Source: Myotis daubentonii (Eukaryota; Chordata; Mammalia; Chiroptera; Vespertilionidae). Taken from it: a DNA stretch of 64,000 nt. Below are positions 1 to 12,204 of this stretch, piece after piece. The position numbers and the translations under genes were made by a program. Position 1 is the first letter of the stretch. Each line of letters starts with the position of its first letter. The DNA lies in the NCBI RefSeq assembly GCF_963259705.1, contig NC_081846.1, positions 91,958,641 to 92,022,640 of the forward strand, in the 5' to 3' direction. The notes beneath the pieces are model-generated. The model was not told the origin of the DNA and did no database searches. It saw nothing but the letters and a program-made list of their open reading frames with translations.

Positions 1-1463
1 GACTGCCAGGTTTGTCACTCCTCATTAGAAATGCGGCTGATTGAGAATTTAAAAGTCTATCATTTGGCTCATACTATTTACATGTGAAAAAAAAGTGAAG
101 TTAAACTACAATTCAAAGGTTGTGGGTAACCAAAGCTTTGACACAAAAGTTAATAGAAGATGTTTAAACTTTGTGCTTGCTTCTGGTGGTGGGACCTGAC
201 ACACCCACTCACGCCGAGGCCTCCCTCCCCTGGACCATCCTTGGAGAAGCTCTTGCCAACTTGGCTTTTGAAAATCTACTTGCCCTTTGCTTGCAGGTGA
301 TTTATGATTTGGTTTTGCTATCAGCTAAATAGCTACCTGTTATCTCCTAAGTTAAGGTTCATTCTTACTCTGAAAAGGCACGTCATCATTTTCATATGTG
401 TAGGCATTAGAGCTTAAGGGCAAATATGAGGCTTTGAATGTTCTCTGTTTACCACTCTTAACTTTCATCTAATTGATGAAAAAACTGACAGCAGGAGGAG
501 ATGGAATAGTTTATCCAAAGTGATGAAGTATGGAGTAGAATCCAGTTTTCATGGAATAATGCTTTTTTAGCCACTGTTCCCATGCTGTCACATGTAATAC
601 TGATTAAGGGCGTAAAATGAATACACTGATTTTTAGCTCAGTTTTTAACTTGCCCATCAACTTACAGAAATAATGAAGATTATTACTTAAAGAAATTGAT
701 AGGAGGGCAGAAGGAGCCCAACTAGCAGCATCAACAGTCATTGATTTGTGAAAGGTTAATTAGGGCATTGCATGGAAGATCTACCGGTGACTCTGAGAGA
801 AGTGCTGCTGTTGCATCTGTTTCCCTGAGCTCACAATGCTGTTGCAGTCCCACACCTAGCTCTACTGCAGGTCCAATTGGCATGCTTCTCTCCACCTCGT
901 CCACCTGGAAAATATTTTCTAATCTTTCCAGATATAGAGATTAAGTGTTTCCCCCTGTGAAGCCGCTCCAAACACGTGTCCCTGGAACTTATCCATATTG
1001 GCCTGTGTGTCACACTAAACTTACAGACAGCAATTATGTTACCTGTATATCTCACTGCATCTCTCTCTCTCTCTAAAAAAATGATTAGTATGAAAACATA
1101 TTAAAGACACAGATTTATATCTACTTCCCAAACAAATGCAAAGTAGACTCACAATAAATTGTTGATAAGAAAATAGAATTCTGAAAGACATAATTCTACC
1201 CATCACCTCAACCTTTCTTCTTTGTTCTTCTGCATCATCTTCCAGGGAGTTGTGTGCTTATTTATTTGTTTAGTCTGTTGTCCTTATATTTCTGCACATA
1301 AGATAGAGCCTTTTGCTCTTAGTAAGCACACAGTGAAATCTTATTACTGATATAATAAAAACAATTACACAGTGCATTTCTTTCTTTGTTTGTCTCAAGA
1401 ATACGTACTACAAAATATCTTTTGTGACCTTGCTGATTCAAATAATATCTCCTGAAAAATAAA
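1..1463. other. Unrecognised non-coding DNA
   Basis: No exon, RNA gene or repeat family is recognisable here. The only structure is a short CT run near 1060-1073. Open frames are short and lack any family motif. It may be unique intergenic or intronic DNA, or repeats too old to read by eye. Confidence 0.5.
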
Positions 1464-1476
1464 GACCACTGATCTT

Positions 1477-1698
1477 TTTATTTTTTTTAATACATTTTAT
1501 TGACTTTTTACAGAGAGGAAGGGAGAGAGATAGAGTTAGAAACATCGATGAGAGAGAAACATCAATCAGCTGCCTCCTGCACATCTCCTACTGGGGATAT
1601 GCCCAAAACCTAGGTACATGCCCTTGACCGGAATCGAACCTGGGACCTTTCAGTCCGCAGGCCGACGCTCTATCCACTGAGCCAAACCGGTTTCGGCA
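1477..1698 (-). mobile_element. Ves-type SINE (tRNA-derived, bat)
   Basis: On the minus strand this reads as a Ves SINE: a tRNA-like head with the box-B-like GGTTCGATTCC, the phrase AAGGGCATGTACCT, then the body and an A-rich tail (T-rich on the plus strand at about 1477-1492). A 13-bp target-site duplication flanks it (GACCACTGATCTT at 1464-1476, one mismatch at 1699-1711). The clean duplication and intact head suggest a fairly young L1-mobilised insertion. Confidence 0.93.
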
Positions 1699-1954
1699 GA
1701 CCGCTGATCTTAAGTGGTTCTCATTATGCCATACTGAGCTAAGGTTAGGCCACTTTTGTATCTTAGATTAGGTCACTTTTATCCTTGCATTTTATCCTTA
1801 TTATGAGCAGTGTTGGAAAGAACACCTTTCAAAATCTTCAGAAAAATTATTTATAACTTGGAAATTGGAATAAAGGTGATCAACATGAGAACAAGTGTAC
1901 CTACGAATTTTCATTCATTAGAATTCACTTTATTCAAAATACTGTTTTATTTTG

Positions 1955-2203
1955 TTGTTAATCTTTATCCAAGGATATTTTTCCCATTGAATTTTAGAGA
2001 TAATGGAAGGGAGGGAGGGAGGAGGAGAAAGAGAGATTGAGAGACAGAGAGAAACACCAATGTGAGAGAGACACATTGATTGGTTGCCTCCCACACATGC
2101 AGAATCAAACCTGCAACCCAGGTATCTGCCCTTGACTGGAAATCAAACCTATGACCCTTCAATGCACAGGCCAAAGCTCTAACCATTTCACAATACTGGC
2201 CAG
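1955..2203 (-). mobile_element. Older Ves-related SINE
   Basis: This has the same architecture as the Ves SINEs, with a degenerate tRNA-like head at the right end and a purine-rich stretch of GGGAGGGAGG at about 2007-2035. It belongs to the subfamily that begins GTTAATCTTTATCC on the plus strand, also seen at 23659 and 54447. The head carries many substitutions and I see no convincing target-site duplication, so it is older than its neighbour. Confidence 0.8.
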
Positions 2204-5148
2204 AGTTCAAACACTATATTTTATTAGAGTTCATAGACTTAGTGAGGTTGAGTGCTAATTTTTCACTTTTTTTTCTAGTAGAAATGCAAATGCTGGGCAT
2301 AAAAGGTAATCCTAAGGGATATGGTTTATTGCTCTATAGGGTATGTAACCAAGTGACTGTTCCTTATTCTGTCATTTCATTAAACTGCCATTAAAAACTC
2401 AGCTCTTTAACTGTTATTTGGGCCTCCCTGCCCTTGTTACTATTTACATAATAACATAAAAGTTGAATAAAATATTTGACAAGGATTTATTTTGTAGGAG
2501 AGTCCTTTTTTTTCTTTGTTTGCTTTGCTTTGTTTACTTTTGAAATTATACCTTGACACTCTTCATTTTGTTTGAGGTATATTGATTGTAAGTTCAAAGG
2601 ACAAAGGATTCAGAATGGTGTTCTCATTCACTTGTCTACTTTTAGTATGTAGCAAGGCATTGCAGCCTTTTTGTGCCTGGTTAAATGGAATTATAAATTA
2701 TAGAGTGTAACTTCATCTAAAATAATTTTGCAAAATGGACATGTAACTTGAAATGATACCTTTAATACTGTAAATTAAAGATTATATTAATTAATGCAAA
2801 CTACTAGTAAACCAACAATAAAGATTGGCAGAGCTGACACTTCTAATTCTAATGAGAATTCTTCATTGAAACATAGAGGTTAAAAAAACGAGTATCTAAT
2901 TAGATATAGCAAAAAGTCAGCAAAAGCATTCAAAATCATAATATCTACTTGAAATGGAGATACAAATCCATAACCAGCATTATTAACAAGAATCATGCCT
3001 AAGTGGATATTTTATAAATTGTTCCTTGGTGAGGGGTATTTTTCATACATGATAATCATTAAAAACAATATCAAAATAAATTGAACTTAGAATAAGCTCT
3101 TTAAAATGCTATGTTAAAATGTTAAAGCAATATTTTCTAAAGTAATTCAGAATAAACACTAAATATGTATATGTGTGTGTCACATTTATATGAAGTAATC
3201 ACACTATATGAAGTCATTGTATGCACACACATTCAAGCTACAGGGATTTTTGAACTAAAAGACATTAACTCTTTCAAAACATTTAATTCCAACTTTATTT
3301 TATCATTTAAAACATTCTTTTATGCATATTTGTAAGATATACTACATGTTAGTACAAGCCGTCCATATAATTATAGACATGTGTCTATTGGAACACTTTA
3401 GAGTTGTGTTTTTTGGTTTGCATCCAAAAGGTTCCGCTATCCAAAAGTTTGTAGACTATTTCTCTGGTGGATTAGTGGCTTATTAAAGAAAAAACACTGA
3501 GACTGACACTGGATATGGACGGGCCCTTGTACAATTTATAAAGACCCAGAAGACAATGAAAGGGTCCTCACAGGGGACAGGGATGAACAGAATAATAGCA
3601 TTGGAGGCAAAGAGCCTTCTGACTGTTTTCAGGCTCCCCATACTTGCTGTGTTTGCCTCTAGCTCCCCTCACCTGTCCTCACGCTCCTGGAGCAGATGGC
3701 CGGCCATTCTCCCTGAAGCTCCGCATTCGCAGACTGCCTCTCCCGATGGATGAGCAGAGGAAACTCTGAAGGATGCTATCCCAATTTTGTTTGGCTTGAA
3801 TTTTAGTTCTCATTATCTTTATGGTATTTTTTCTTGCCATGCCCCTAATATTTTTTGACACCAACAAGCAAACTGTAGTTCTCCAGCCCCAAATGCCAGG
3901 TCATGCTTCTAGGGTTGACTGGATTTTCATATGACCTGCTGAGTATGTTCTCTATCTCCATTTGCTAACTTCTTACTTATATTTTGAAACTTGGTTTCAA
4001 TGTTTCCCCATCAAGTGTGTTTGTGTGTATGTTTCAAAAATATTTTCCAAAGTAAATTCTGAAGAATGATAAAGAGGCTTATGTTGAAGGCAAACTTTTG
4101 GGAAGCATAGAGCTATTAGCTGAGAATGTGTAGATTGTGAATTGTTAAGTCCAACATGTTTCGCTAGCATTTAGGAAGAAACAGAAGGAAAATCATCAGG
4201 AGGGAAATGAGAGAAATCCCTAAGAGACATGGGAGAAACCCAGAGAGCGTCTGCAGAGAAGCTAAAGGAAGGAACTCTTTCTGGGAAGAAGAATGGCCGA
4301 GCACTAGCCACGTACCAGACAGGCTCAGAAATGCAGAAAAGCCTCAAATATTCCAAAAATGAAATTTGTTGGTGACCTTAGTAAGAGCAGCATTTGTTAT
4401 GGTGGACTAAGAAATAAAGGGAAGGTGAAGACATAACAGAGAAATCAGACTAATTCTTAAGGAAGGAATGACATAGAACAAACGACTGAGTGAAGGGTGG
4501 ACATAAAAATGATTTGATATTATTTTAAAGATATGAGAGAACTATGAATTTTCTGGGTTAAGAAAAAATGTATAAAAGTATATGTAAAAAAAGAGAATGG
4601 ATATAGAGGGGCTGAAGGCATATAGAAAAGAAGAAGCATTAAAGAATGTGGGGGGAAAACATAAAAAGATGCTTTCTAACAGAACAGTAAGAGGAATGGA
4701 AAGAATAAGCAGAGAAGTTGCAAGGTATTCTATCATAGACACTTTAATGTTCTCAAAAGAGCTCTATCTCATTTCCTCACCTGCCCATAAGTATGACCAT
4801 AAAGTCATTGGCTCCCTTTTTTCTGTCATCCCTTCTTGCATATATGTTTTCTAGTGCACTCTAAATGCTAATTATTAAGCAATTATTAACTAATTGATAA
4901 TTAGTTATGGATTCTCTGAGGTATTTCACTGTGTCATATCTGTCCCTGCATGTTAAACACCATACACAGTGCCCAACATATTTAGGCTCTTAATGTAAGC
5001 TTCCTTTTGGGGAATGATGAACTGAAGAGTGTGTAATATATATTGTAATGCATGACACATTTTACCAATACTGTTGAAATTCTGAAAAATCAGATATTTG
5101 CAGCTAGGCATTTCATCAATGAGAAACTGATTTAATCTTATATATCTA
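2204..5148. other. Unrecognised AT-rich DNA, about 2.9 kb
   Basis: No coding exon or repeat family is recognised. It contains scattered AT-rich tracts and a few short open frames without motifs. Old decayed repeats cannot be excluded. Confidence 0.45.
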
Positions 5149-5550
5149 CTAGAGGTCTGGTGCATGAAATTCGTGCACAGGAGGCGGGGGTCCCTCAGTC
5201 CAGCCTGCACCCTCTCTAATCTGGGACATCCCTCTTGCAATCCAGGACCGCTGGCTCTTAACCAGTTACCTGCCTGCCTGTCTGATTGCCCCTAACCTCT
5301 CTTCCTGCTGGCCTGTTGGCCCCCCAAATACCCCCTCTTCTGGCCTGCTTGCTCCCAACTTCCTTCCCCTGCTGGCCTGATCACCCCAACTTCCCTCCCC
5401 TGCTGGCCTGATCACCCCCAACTGCCCTCCCCTGCCAGCGTGATCACCCCTAACTACCTCTGCCTCAGCCCCACCACCATGGCTTTGTCCAGAATGACGT
5501 CCAGAAGGTCTTCCAGTCTAATTAGCATATTACCCTTTTATTAGTATAGA
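5149..5550 (-). mobile_element. Helitron, non-autonomous, left member of a tandem pair
   Basis: The 3' terminus CTAG (5149-5152) is followed inward by AGGTCTGGTGCATG and the hairpin GTGCATGAAATTCGTGCAC. The 5' terminus is the GA at 5549-5550 (reverse of TC), preceded by the typical TTACCCTTTTATTAGTATA. A5148 is the expected flanking A. The interior is GC-rich with repeated CTGCTGGCCTGATCACCCC-like phrases and no Rep or helicase coding. Confidence 0.9.
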
Positions 5551-5813
5551 CTAGAGGCCCAGTGCATGAATTCATGAACATTGAAAGGAAATTAATAGAA
5601 GAAATATTTTAGAGGCCAGGGAGGGACCGAGGGAGGTTGGTTCCAGGGCGTGTCTGGCCTGTCTTGCCCAGTCCCGATTGGCCAGACCCAGCAGCAAGCT
5701 AACCTACCAGTCAGAGCGTCTGCCCCCTGGTGGTCAGTGTGCATGATAGCAACTGGTCAAATGGTCAGATGAACGGTCGGACACTTAGCATATTAGGCTT
5801 TTATTATATAGGA
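5551..5813 (-). mobile_element. Helitron, non-autonomous, right member of a tandem pair
   Basis: CTAG at 5551-5554 directly abuts the GA end of the previous copy. It reads AGGCCCAGTGCATGAATTC and ends with TTAGGCTTTTATTATATAGGA at 5813, followed by T. It belongs to a different subfamily from the left copy, since its 5' end resembles those at 33148 and 15411. It carries a CTCF-like core at 5720-5736. Confidence 0.9.
5720..5736 (-). promoter_or_regulatory. CTCF-like motif inside a Helitron
   Basis: The plus strand reads CTGCCCCCTGGTGGTCA. Its reverse complement, TGACCACCAGGGGGCAG, fits the 17 best-defined positions of the vertebrate CTCF consensus. This is a sequence match only, with no evidence of binding. 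The same motif recurs in other Helitrons of the window. Confidence 0.45.
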
Positions 5814-7447
5814 TTTCTCTATTCATCTATCTATCATCTATTTATTCATTTATTTATAGATAAAGACATGAAGATATCTAAGTCCTAGGGCTCCTTGAGG
5901 TATTTACTGGACAGCTCATCTGCCTGTGGGTAAAGTCTATTTTCCCTTCAGGTCTGAAGCCTCAAAACTTGACTTCATTAGTACACATTTCAATCAACTA
6001 TCCTAAATTGACCAAAACACTCCTTAGATAATCAAGACTCAATGCCCTTTGGCAAAACACACACACACACACACACACACATACGCACACATCTAAAGAT
6101 TATATGTACATATAATCTTTCTTAAATAAAAGATAGTGCAATAATAAGGGATAAATGAATAAAATATTTGTTTTAAATTGAAGTTTTCTGGTCTGTGAGA
6201 ATGAATACCACCATCTGGAAAGCAATATTATTAAAAATACAGTTAAGGACAGTGGCAAGGAAATAAAAATAATAATTTAAGAGTGGTTTCCTAAATAAAA
6301 CCATTATCCTCAAAGCAAAACTATTTAAAAGATCTGAAATAGTACTTGGTTCAAACCTCTCTTTGCGCATTGCATGATAAACCAAGAACAAAATAACATT
6401 CATAAAGTTGATGTTTTCATAATTGAAGTCACAAAAGATTTCATGTTTTTCTTTCTATAAGATGAAAAAAGCAGCTCTCAATGCAACATTTATTATACCT
6501 AAATAGTCTTATTTTAATCCTTCTTAAGGGTGGGAGTGTGATTGTATAATAGAAACCCATTCCTGACAGAGAACTGTATGAGATGAAAGCAATTGAATGT
6601 ACTTTTTAAAAATAAATATGATGGTGAATTTATATGACAAATTTTGAAGCGATGTGTAAAAAGAGCTCATTATTATAAATTTTCATAATCTTCAGATAAA
6701 TTCTGGCTATCCCTGGTAATTTACCGAGAAGCTGGGGAGTCGGGTTCCACTCGTCACTGCAGAGCAGGCCGTGGGAACAAACCGGCCACGCAGGGTTGCC
6801 CACCTGCAAGCTTTCTAAAGGACACACTGAGGACAAAATCTGCGCAGTTTGTCTCTCAAATACAGAATTGTGAAGTTAGGATCTCTGACTGAATTATCTT
6901 ATCAGGTATCCAATTACTACTGTAACATGCCCAATACTACTGGTATAGCATTGTCAATTTCTATAAATATACACAAAACAGAGATCAGTAGAGGCAGTCT
7001 TTCTGGCAGCCTACTAGTTATTTCCAAAGTCTCCAAGATTTCATACTTTTAACACTATAGGCAAACCTGTCTGTTCTTAGACTTTACCTAAATAAAATCA
7101 TGTCTCTCCCCTCTTGTATTTGACTTGTTTGCATATATCATGTCTTGAGACCCATCTTTATTTTTTCTTTCTAATGTTATTAAGCATTTGGGTTGATTCC
7201 AGTTCTTAGTTACAGATATTGTTTCCATATGCATTTTCATGCACATGTTTTTTAGGGAATATATAAATTTTGTAGATATGCATTTGTATTTTGGAAAGAA
7301 ACACTGGATCATAAAGTAAATTATATTCAGCTTTACCAGGGCCTGATTTACAAACCCTTTAGTTTATAGAGCTGATATTTTATGATTAATATTAAATATA
7401 TAATCTGATTTTTCTTTTATTATTTTATGCATATCAATTTATGTACA
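5814..7447. other. Unrecognised AT-rich DNA
   Basis: A loose TCTA/TTTA-rich run lies at about 5817-5862 and a CA microsatellite at 6057. Otherwise no gene or repeat family is recognised. Confidence 0.45.
6057..6081. repeat. (CA)n microsatellite
   Basis: About 12 uninterrupted AC units, followed by an interrupted ATACGCACACAT tail. Confidence 0.9.
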
Positions 7448-7597
7448 TCTATAATAATAAAAACATAATATGCTAATTAGACCGAACATCCTTCCAGATG
7501 TCCTTCCAGATGAAGCTGGGGCTGTGAGGGCCGAAGCGGCTGCCACGGTGGCGGGGGGCTGAGCCCCTTGCATGAATTTCATGCATCGGGCCTCTAG
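7448..7597 (+). mobile_element. Short Helitron, 150 bp
   Basis: It starts TCTATAATAATAAAAACAT and ends CATGCATCGGGCCTCTAG. The 3' hairpin is TGCATGAATTTCATGCA. The flanks are A7447 and T7598, the A|T target expected of Helitrons. Its closest relative in the window is the 143-bp copy at 39708, in the opposite orientation. Confidence 0.92.
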
Positions 7598-7693
7598 TAT
7601 ATTTATAAAACACAATATATGTACATTCAAAATGCATTTAGACATTCCACATATATCTACATTTAAAACTTTTAAGTGAAAGGGGATTTTCTT

Positions 7694-7899
7694 TTTTTAA
7701 TGTATTTTTATTGATTTCAGAAAGGAAGGGAGAGGGAGATAGAAACATCAATGAAGAGAGATAATCATCAAGGGGCTGCCTTCAGCATGCCCCCAGGGGG
7801 TTGAGCCCACAATCTGGGCCGGTGCCCAGAGGGAAATTGAACTGTGACCTCCTGGTTCATAGGTCAACGCTCAACTACTGAGCATCACCGGTCAGTTGG
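7694..7899 (-). mobile_element. Ves-related SINE with perfect target-site duplication
   Basis: The A-rich tail lies on the left (T-rich on the plus strand) and the tRNA-like head on the right. AAGGGGATTTTCTT is duplicated perfectly at 7680-7693 and 7900-7913. It belongs to the subfamily with TGACCTCCTGGTTCATAGGT, also seen at 32152 and 53350. Confidence 0.9.
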
Positions 7900-8057
7900 A
7901 AGGGGATTTTCTTAACTAGAAATCACACAAAAACATCAGATAACCAGATCATATTTTGGCAGGACACATAAAATAGGTTAAAACAATTTCATTTGAAGTG
8001 TTGGCTTTTGAGCTTTTAAAAGAGTGATTTGGCTTCAAATTTAAAAATCTGTGTTTT

Positions 8058-8265
8058 GCCCTGGCCAGTGTGTTCAGTTGATTGGGAGTCCACCCATGCA
8101 TGGAAAGGTTTTGGTTCAATTTCCTGTCAGGGCACATGCCTAGGTTACAGGATCAGTCCCTGGTAGGGGGCATCAGAAGGCAGCCGGTGGATATTTCATT
8201 CTCACATCTATGTTTCTTTCTCTTCCTCTCTTTTTAAAAATCAATAAACCATTAATAAATTCACT
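8058..8265 (+). mobile_element. Ves-related SINE, diverged
   Basis: The head begins GCCCTGGCCAGTGTG (8058) and contains GTCAGGGCACATGCCTAGGTT. The tail ends with AAAAATCAATAAACC and an A-rich run. The sequence is diverged, and no clear target-site duplication was found. Confidence 0.8.
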
Positions 8266-8273
8266 AAAAAAAA

Positions 8274-9780
8274 TCTTTTTCATTTGAACAAGGAACATAT
8301 CCCTATTCATCAATCCCTCACAAAAAACTGTATTTTGCATAAACTACAAACATGGAGGAGTTCATACAGAAGACCACTCTATGGTAACTGGATAAGAAAT
8401 GTATCCATCGTGCTTGCAAGTTGTACTCTCTTCTTGCTCTTGAGGAATAAAGTAGCAAATGCCTGTTGGCTATGATTAACCTCCATGAATTTAGCAAGAG
8501 GTAATTTGAAATAAACTCTATATGCCAATCTCTACCTTATTGTAAATGGAAAAAATAGACAGCAATTTAGGACAAGCCCAGTGTAAATGGACAAGAGGAA
8601 TAAAAGGATGATATTTTTGCTAAGTTTGTTTGCTGGGGCTTCTCACATGGGGCACCACCTTGCCGGGGCTGACCAGCAACCCCTGAACGATGGATGAACA
8701 GATCACTCTGACAGTTTCACTGTGAAAGAGAAGGCTAAGGGGCAACCTGACTGTCAGCAGCCAGGCAGCCTCAGTCGCCTGCCTTGTTAGTTTTTATTGG
8801 AATTTTAGCTTTAGATGCAATCAGTAGGGTGAGTGATCTTGAGAGGACACATGTGTTTACATTGTCCTCCAGGAAAGGGCATCCAGGGATTGAGCATAAG
8901 GATTCCAGTAAACACCTGGGGGTCTGCATATGCACAGACTTGTATGGAAAATTCAAGAAGTAATTAGGGGCGCCACCTTCAACACTACCCTAAGTCGGAA
9001 TTCCGATAAACAGGACGGGCAGCCGTCCACACACTTCCCTTTTCTCAGAATGTCCTCCTTACAAACTTTTCAACCAAGTCTCATGCTTCCCCACATTTGT
9101 CTATACATAGAATTATTGGTAAAACAGTTCTTCCATTGATTAGATTTGTAAATTTAGACAAGAATTGCTCTAAGCTTCAGTTTTCTTATATATATATATA
9201 AAATAATGTCCATATATTTTATTTACAGGAATGTAAGAAACTAAGTGCTCCATGAGTGGAATATATTTCTGTCATAACCATGTTATGATGATGATTTATA
9301 TTATGCTTTTCAAAGTATTTTCCCAGTTACTTATGTTGACATCAATGATGCTTTGAGGATGACCAGAGCTGCATTTCTGTCCCAGGTGCAGGAAGGAAGC
9401 TCCGCCTATAGCGTGCCTGCCTGAGAGAACTGGGAAAGGCGTCAGTCACTCCTTCCTTCTAGTTTGTTTTTTTCCTGCACCCCATGTTTCTTTTTCCTAA
9501 CAAATTGATTCATAAGAGAATTATATTGGTTGTGCTATTATGTGTTCAAAGACTCCTGTATCTCCCATGTCACTAAACATAAATCCTTTATAAATGGAAC
9601 TTTCTTCAACCAGACTCTTAATTCTACTCCATTGCTGCTCAGTCACTGCCCAACATTTTTTTCCTGCTTCATATGTTAGCATCATCTTTCTTTCTCACCC
9701 TTTGATTAGAAAATGTATTTTGTACTGGATGAGCTTATGCAGAATAGTCACATTCCTTGACCTACCACTTCCCTTTCACA
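8274..9780. other. Unrecognised DNA
   Basis: There is a short TA run at about 9187-9200. The segment 8620-9060 is less AT-rich and could be part of an old LTR, but I see no terminal motifs. No exon is recognised. Confidence 0.4.
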
Positions 9781-9945
9781 GGAAGGAAGGAAGGAAGGAA
9801 GGAAGGAAGGAAGGAAGGAAGGAAGGAAGGAAGGGAGGGAGGGAGGGAGGGAGGGAGGGAGGGAGGGAGGGAGGGAGGAGGGAGGGAGGAAGGAAGGAAG
9901 GAAGGAAGGAAGGAAGGAAGGAAGGAAGGAAGGAAGGAAGGAAAA
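9781..9945. repeat. (GGAA)n/(GGGA)n microsatellite
   Basis: A pure purine tract of about 165 bp has GGAA units at both ends and a GGGA core at about 9834-9888. Because the unit is four bases, open frames cross it on both strands and encode KEGR-type or LPSF-type repeats. These are artefacts and not genes. Confidence 0.97.
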
Positions 9946-11379
9946 TAGTTAGCTTTCTCATAGCTCTATTTACCACAGCCATGTGCCAGAGTCCCAACAT
10001 TTATGCAGTTGTGTTCTCAGTAAAGACCTTGGTTCTCAGGGCTGTTAATTCCTTCATTTTCGCCCTCCCTGCTCAGCTTGTTGCATTGGTGTCCTCACCA
10101 ATCTAGGGGCGAGATAAAGAAAATAAAGCATCCCCCTCAGTGTCTTCTAAGAGGGATAGAACTCTTCTGGGGACTGTACTTTGTCTTGTCAGCCAGGACT
10201 TCACCCCACGCCCATCCCCAAAGCTCTCAGTGCCGTGGGAGGTCGCATGGCCACCACTGTCTTAGGTTAATCCACACACCTCCCGGACTGGACACGAATG
10301 CAGCCTCACCTGAAGCATAAGCCTTCTCTCCCTGGTACTTGAACACAATTAAGGTCCTGTTTCATGGAAAGTAGGGCAAAGAGCCAGCAGTGCCTGCCAT
10401 GGGACACTCATGTCTCCAGTGGGATATGTCACAGAAGTAATAAGTTTTCCCCAAATTTCACATTGACCTAGTTTCCCCTCCCTTTTCTTCATTATGGATT
10501 GTTTAGAGCAATCAGCAATCATATGGAATGCCTTGCCTGGGGCTTGCTGAGAAGATTGCTTTAGATATTGCTATCTATATAGTAGAGGGACCTTGGACAA
10601 TTTATTTATTCTCTCTGATCTTCTGTGTGGGCCCATGAGCAAGTACTCACTCCATACTTGTCAATGAGGGCTCGTGTTATCTGTAGCAGTGCATCCCTTC
10701 TCGCTCCTGCCTCAACACTCCGTATCCACATTTCCCATGTTTGTGCTGCCTTCTGATGCACCGGCTCTTATTAGCAGCTTTTCAGAAGCTATTGCTGCAA
10801 GTACCTTTTTTCTTCGCCTTATCATTAAATTATAATTCTATTACTGTTGGCTTTTTGAAATGCATCTTCCAGATAACCTATTATAATAGTTTGCATGTTG
10901 ATATTGTTTCCCAGTAGAAATGCTAAAAACAAATGAGTTTTGATTGTCCCAGAAATTCAGTTTCAACTGCAGCAAAAACTGATGGGAAAGGTTATTAGTC
11001 TCTGAATTAGCTACTGAGAGAGCTTTGAAGTCATCGTCCCCAGAGATATTTTATAAAAAGCTAAGTGTGCCTGTGACAATTTGGAAAATGTTAACTGTCT
11101 AGAGGGGAGAAAGGAGATAATTCTTAAGTTGTATACCGATTATATCCAGATTGTTCCAGACACTGACTCTCCTGAGCACACAGATTGGCCAGTTTGTGAG
11201 TTTGGCCAAAACTCAGAGACCTTTGAGGACATGAGGGTAACCTTAGGATCCCCCCCCCCCCACACCTGCTGAACAACCCTCAAGCTCCAAGGCTATGTGC
11301 AGTGCCTGTGCTGCCCTAGTCTGCCAGCAAACCGGCCTCAAAGCGAGGACCTAGGAACCATGTTCCCCAAACTGCCATC
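9946..11379. other. Unrecognised DNA
   Basis: No recognisable exon or repeat family. A run of ten C lies at about 11251-11260. Confidence 0.4.
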
Positions 11380-11397
11380 CAGGAACTTTATCTTTTC

Positions 11398-12186
11398 TCT
11401 TTTTCTAAAATTTAAATTCTTTATTGTTTAAAGTATTACATATGTCTCCTCCCCCCCCCCAACCTTGCAGATGAGTGGATTAGAAAACAGTGGTACATCT
11501 ACACAATGGAATACTACGCTGCTGTAAAAAAGAAAGAACTCTTACCATTCGCAACAGCATGGAAGGACCTGGAAAACATTATGCTAAGCGAAATAAGCCA
11601 GTCAGAGAAAGATAAATATCGCATGATCTCACTCACTTGTGAAATATAATGAACAACATAAACTGATGAACAAAAATGATCCAGAGACAGAGAAGCATTG
11701 ATCAGACTGTCAAACCTCAGCGGGAAGGAATGAGAGGGTTGGAGGGGATCAACCAAAGAACATGTATGCATGCATATGAGCATAACCAATGGACACAGAC
11801 AGTAGAGAGGTGAGGGCATGTGCTGGGGATGAGAGTGGCCAGGGAGAGGTCAATGGAAGATAAATAATCCAATAAAAAATGGGCAAAGGACCTAAATAGA
11901 AACTTTTGGTAAGTGGACATACAGAAGGCCAAGAAGCATATGAAAACATGCTCAAAGTCACTAGTCATCCAAGAGATGCAAATCAAAAAGACAATGAGGT
12001 ACCATCTCACACCTGTCAGAATGGCTATCATCAACAAATCAACAAATGACAAGAGCTGGAGAGGATGTGGAGAAAAGGGAACCCTCATGCACTGCTGGTG
12101 GGAATGCAGACTGGTGCAGCCACTGTGGAGAACAGTATGGAGTTTCCTCAAAAAATTAAAAGTGGAACTCCCATATCCCAAGAAAT
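11398..12186. mobile_element. Rearranged L1 insertion with one flanking duplication
   Basis: Three blocks of bat L1 lie between an 18-bp duplication (CAGGAACTTTATCTTTTC at 11380-11397, one mismatch at 12187-12204). Block 1, 11398-11466, is the extreme 3' end in reverse with a T-rich start. Block 2, 11467-about 11862, is sense: the end of ORF2 and the 3' UTR (TACACAATGGAATACTACG, then the GAGGTCAATGG region). Block 3, about 11863-12186, is sense but comes from further upstream in ORF2 (AAAATGGGCAAAGGACCT onward to ATATCCCAAGAAAT). Block 3 would precede block 2 in a normal L1. The shared duplication argues for one insertion event. Confidence 0.85.
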
Positions 12187-12204
12187 CAGGAATTTTATCT
12201 TTTC

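Noticed and set aside
9594..10106. 170-codon frame containing KEGR repeats
   Set aside because: Runs through the GGAA microsatellite. Tetranucleotide repeats keep frames open on both strands.
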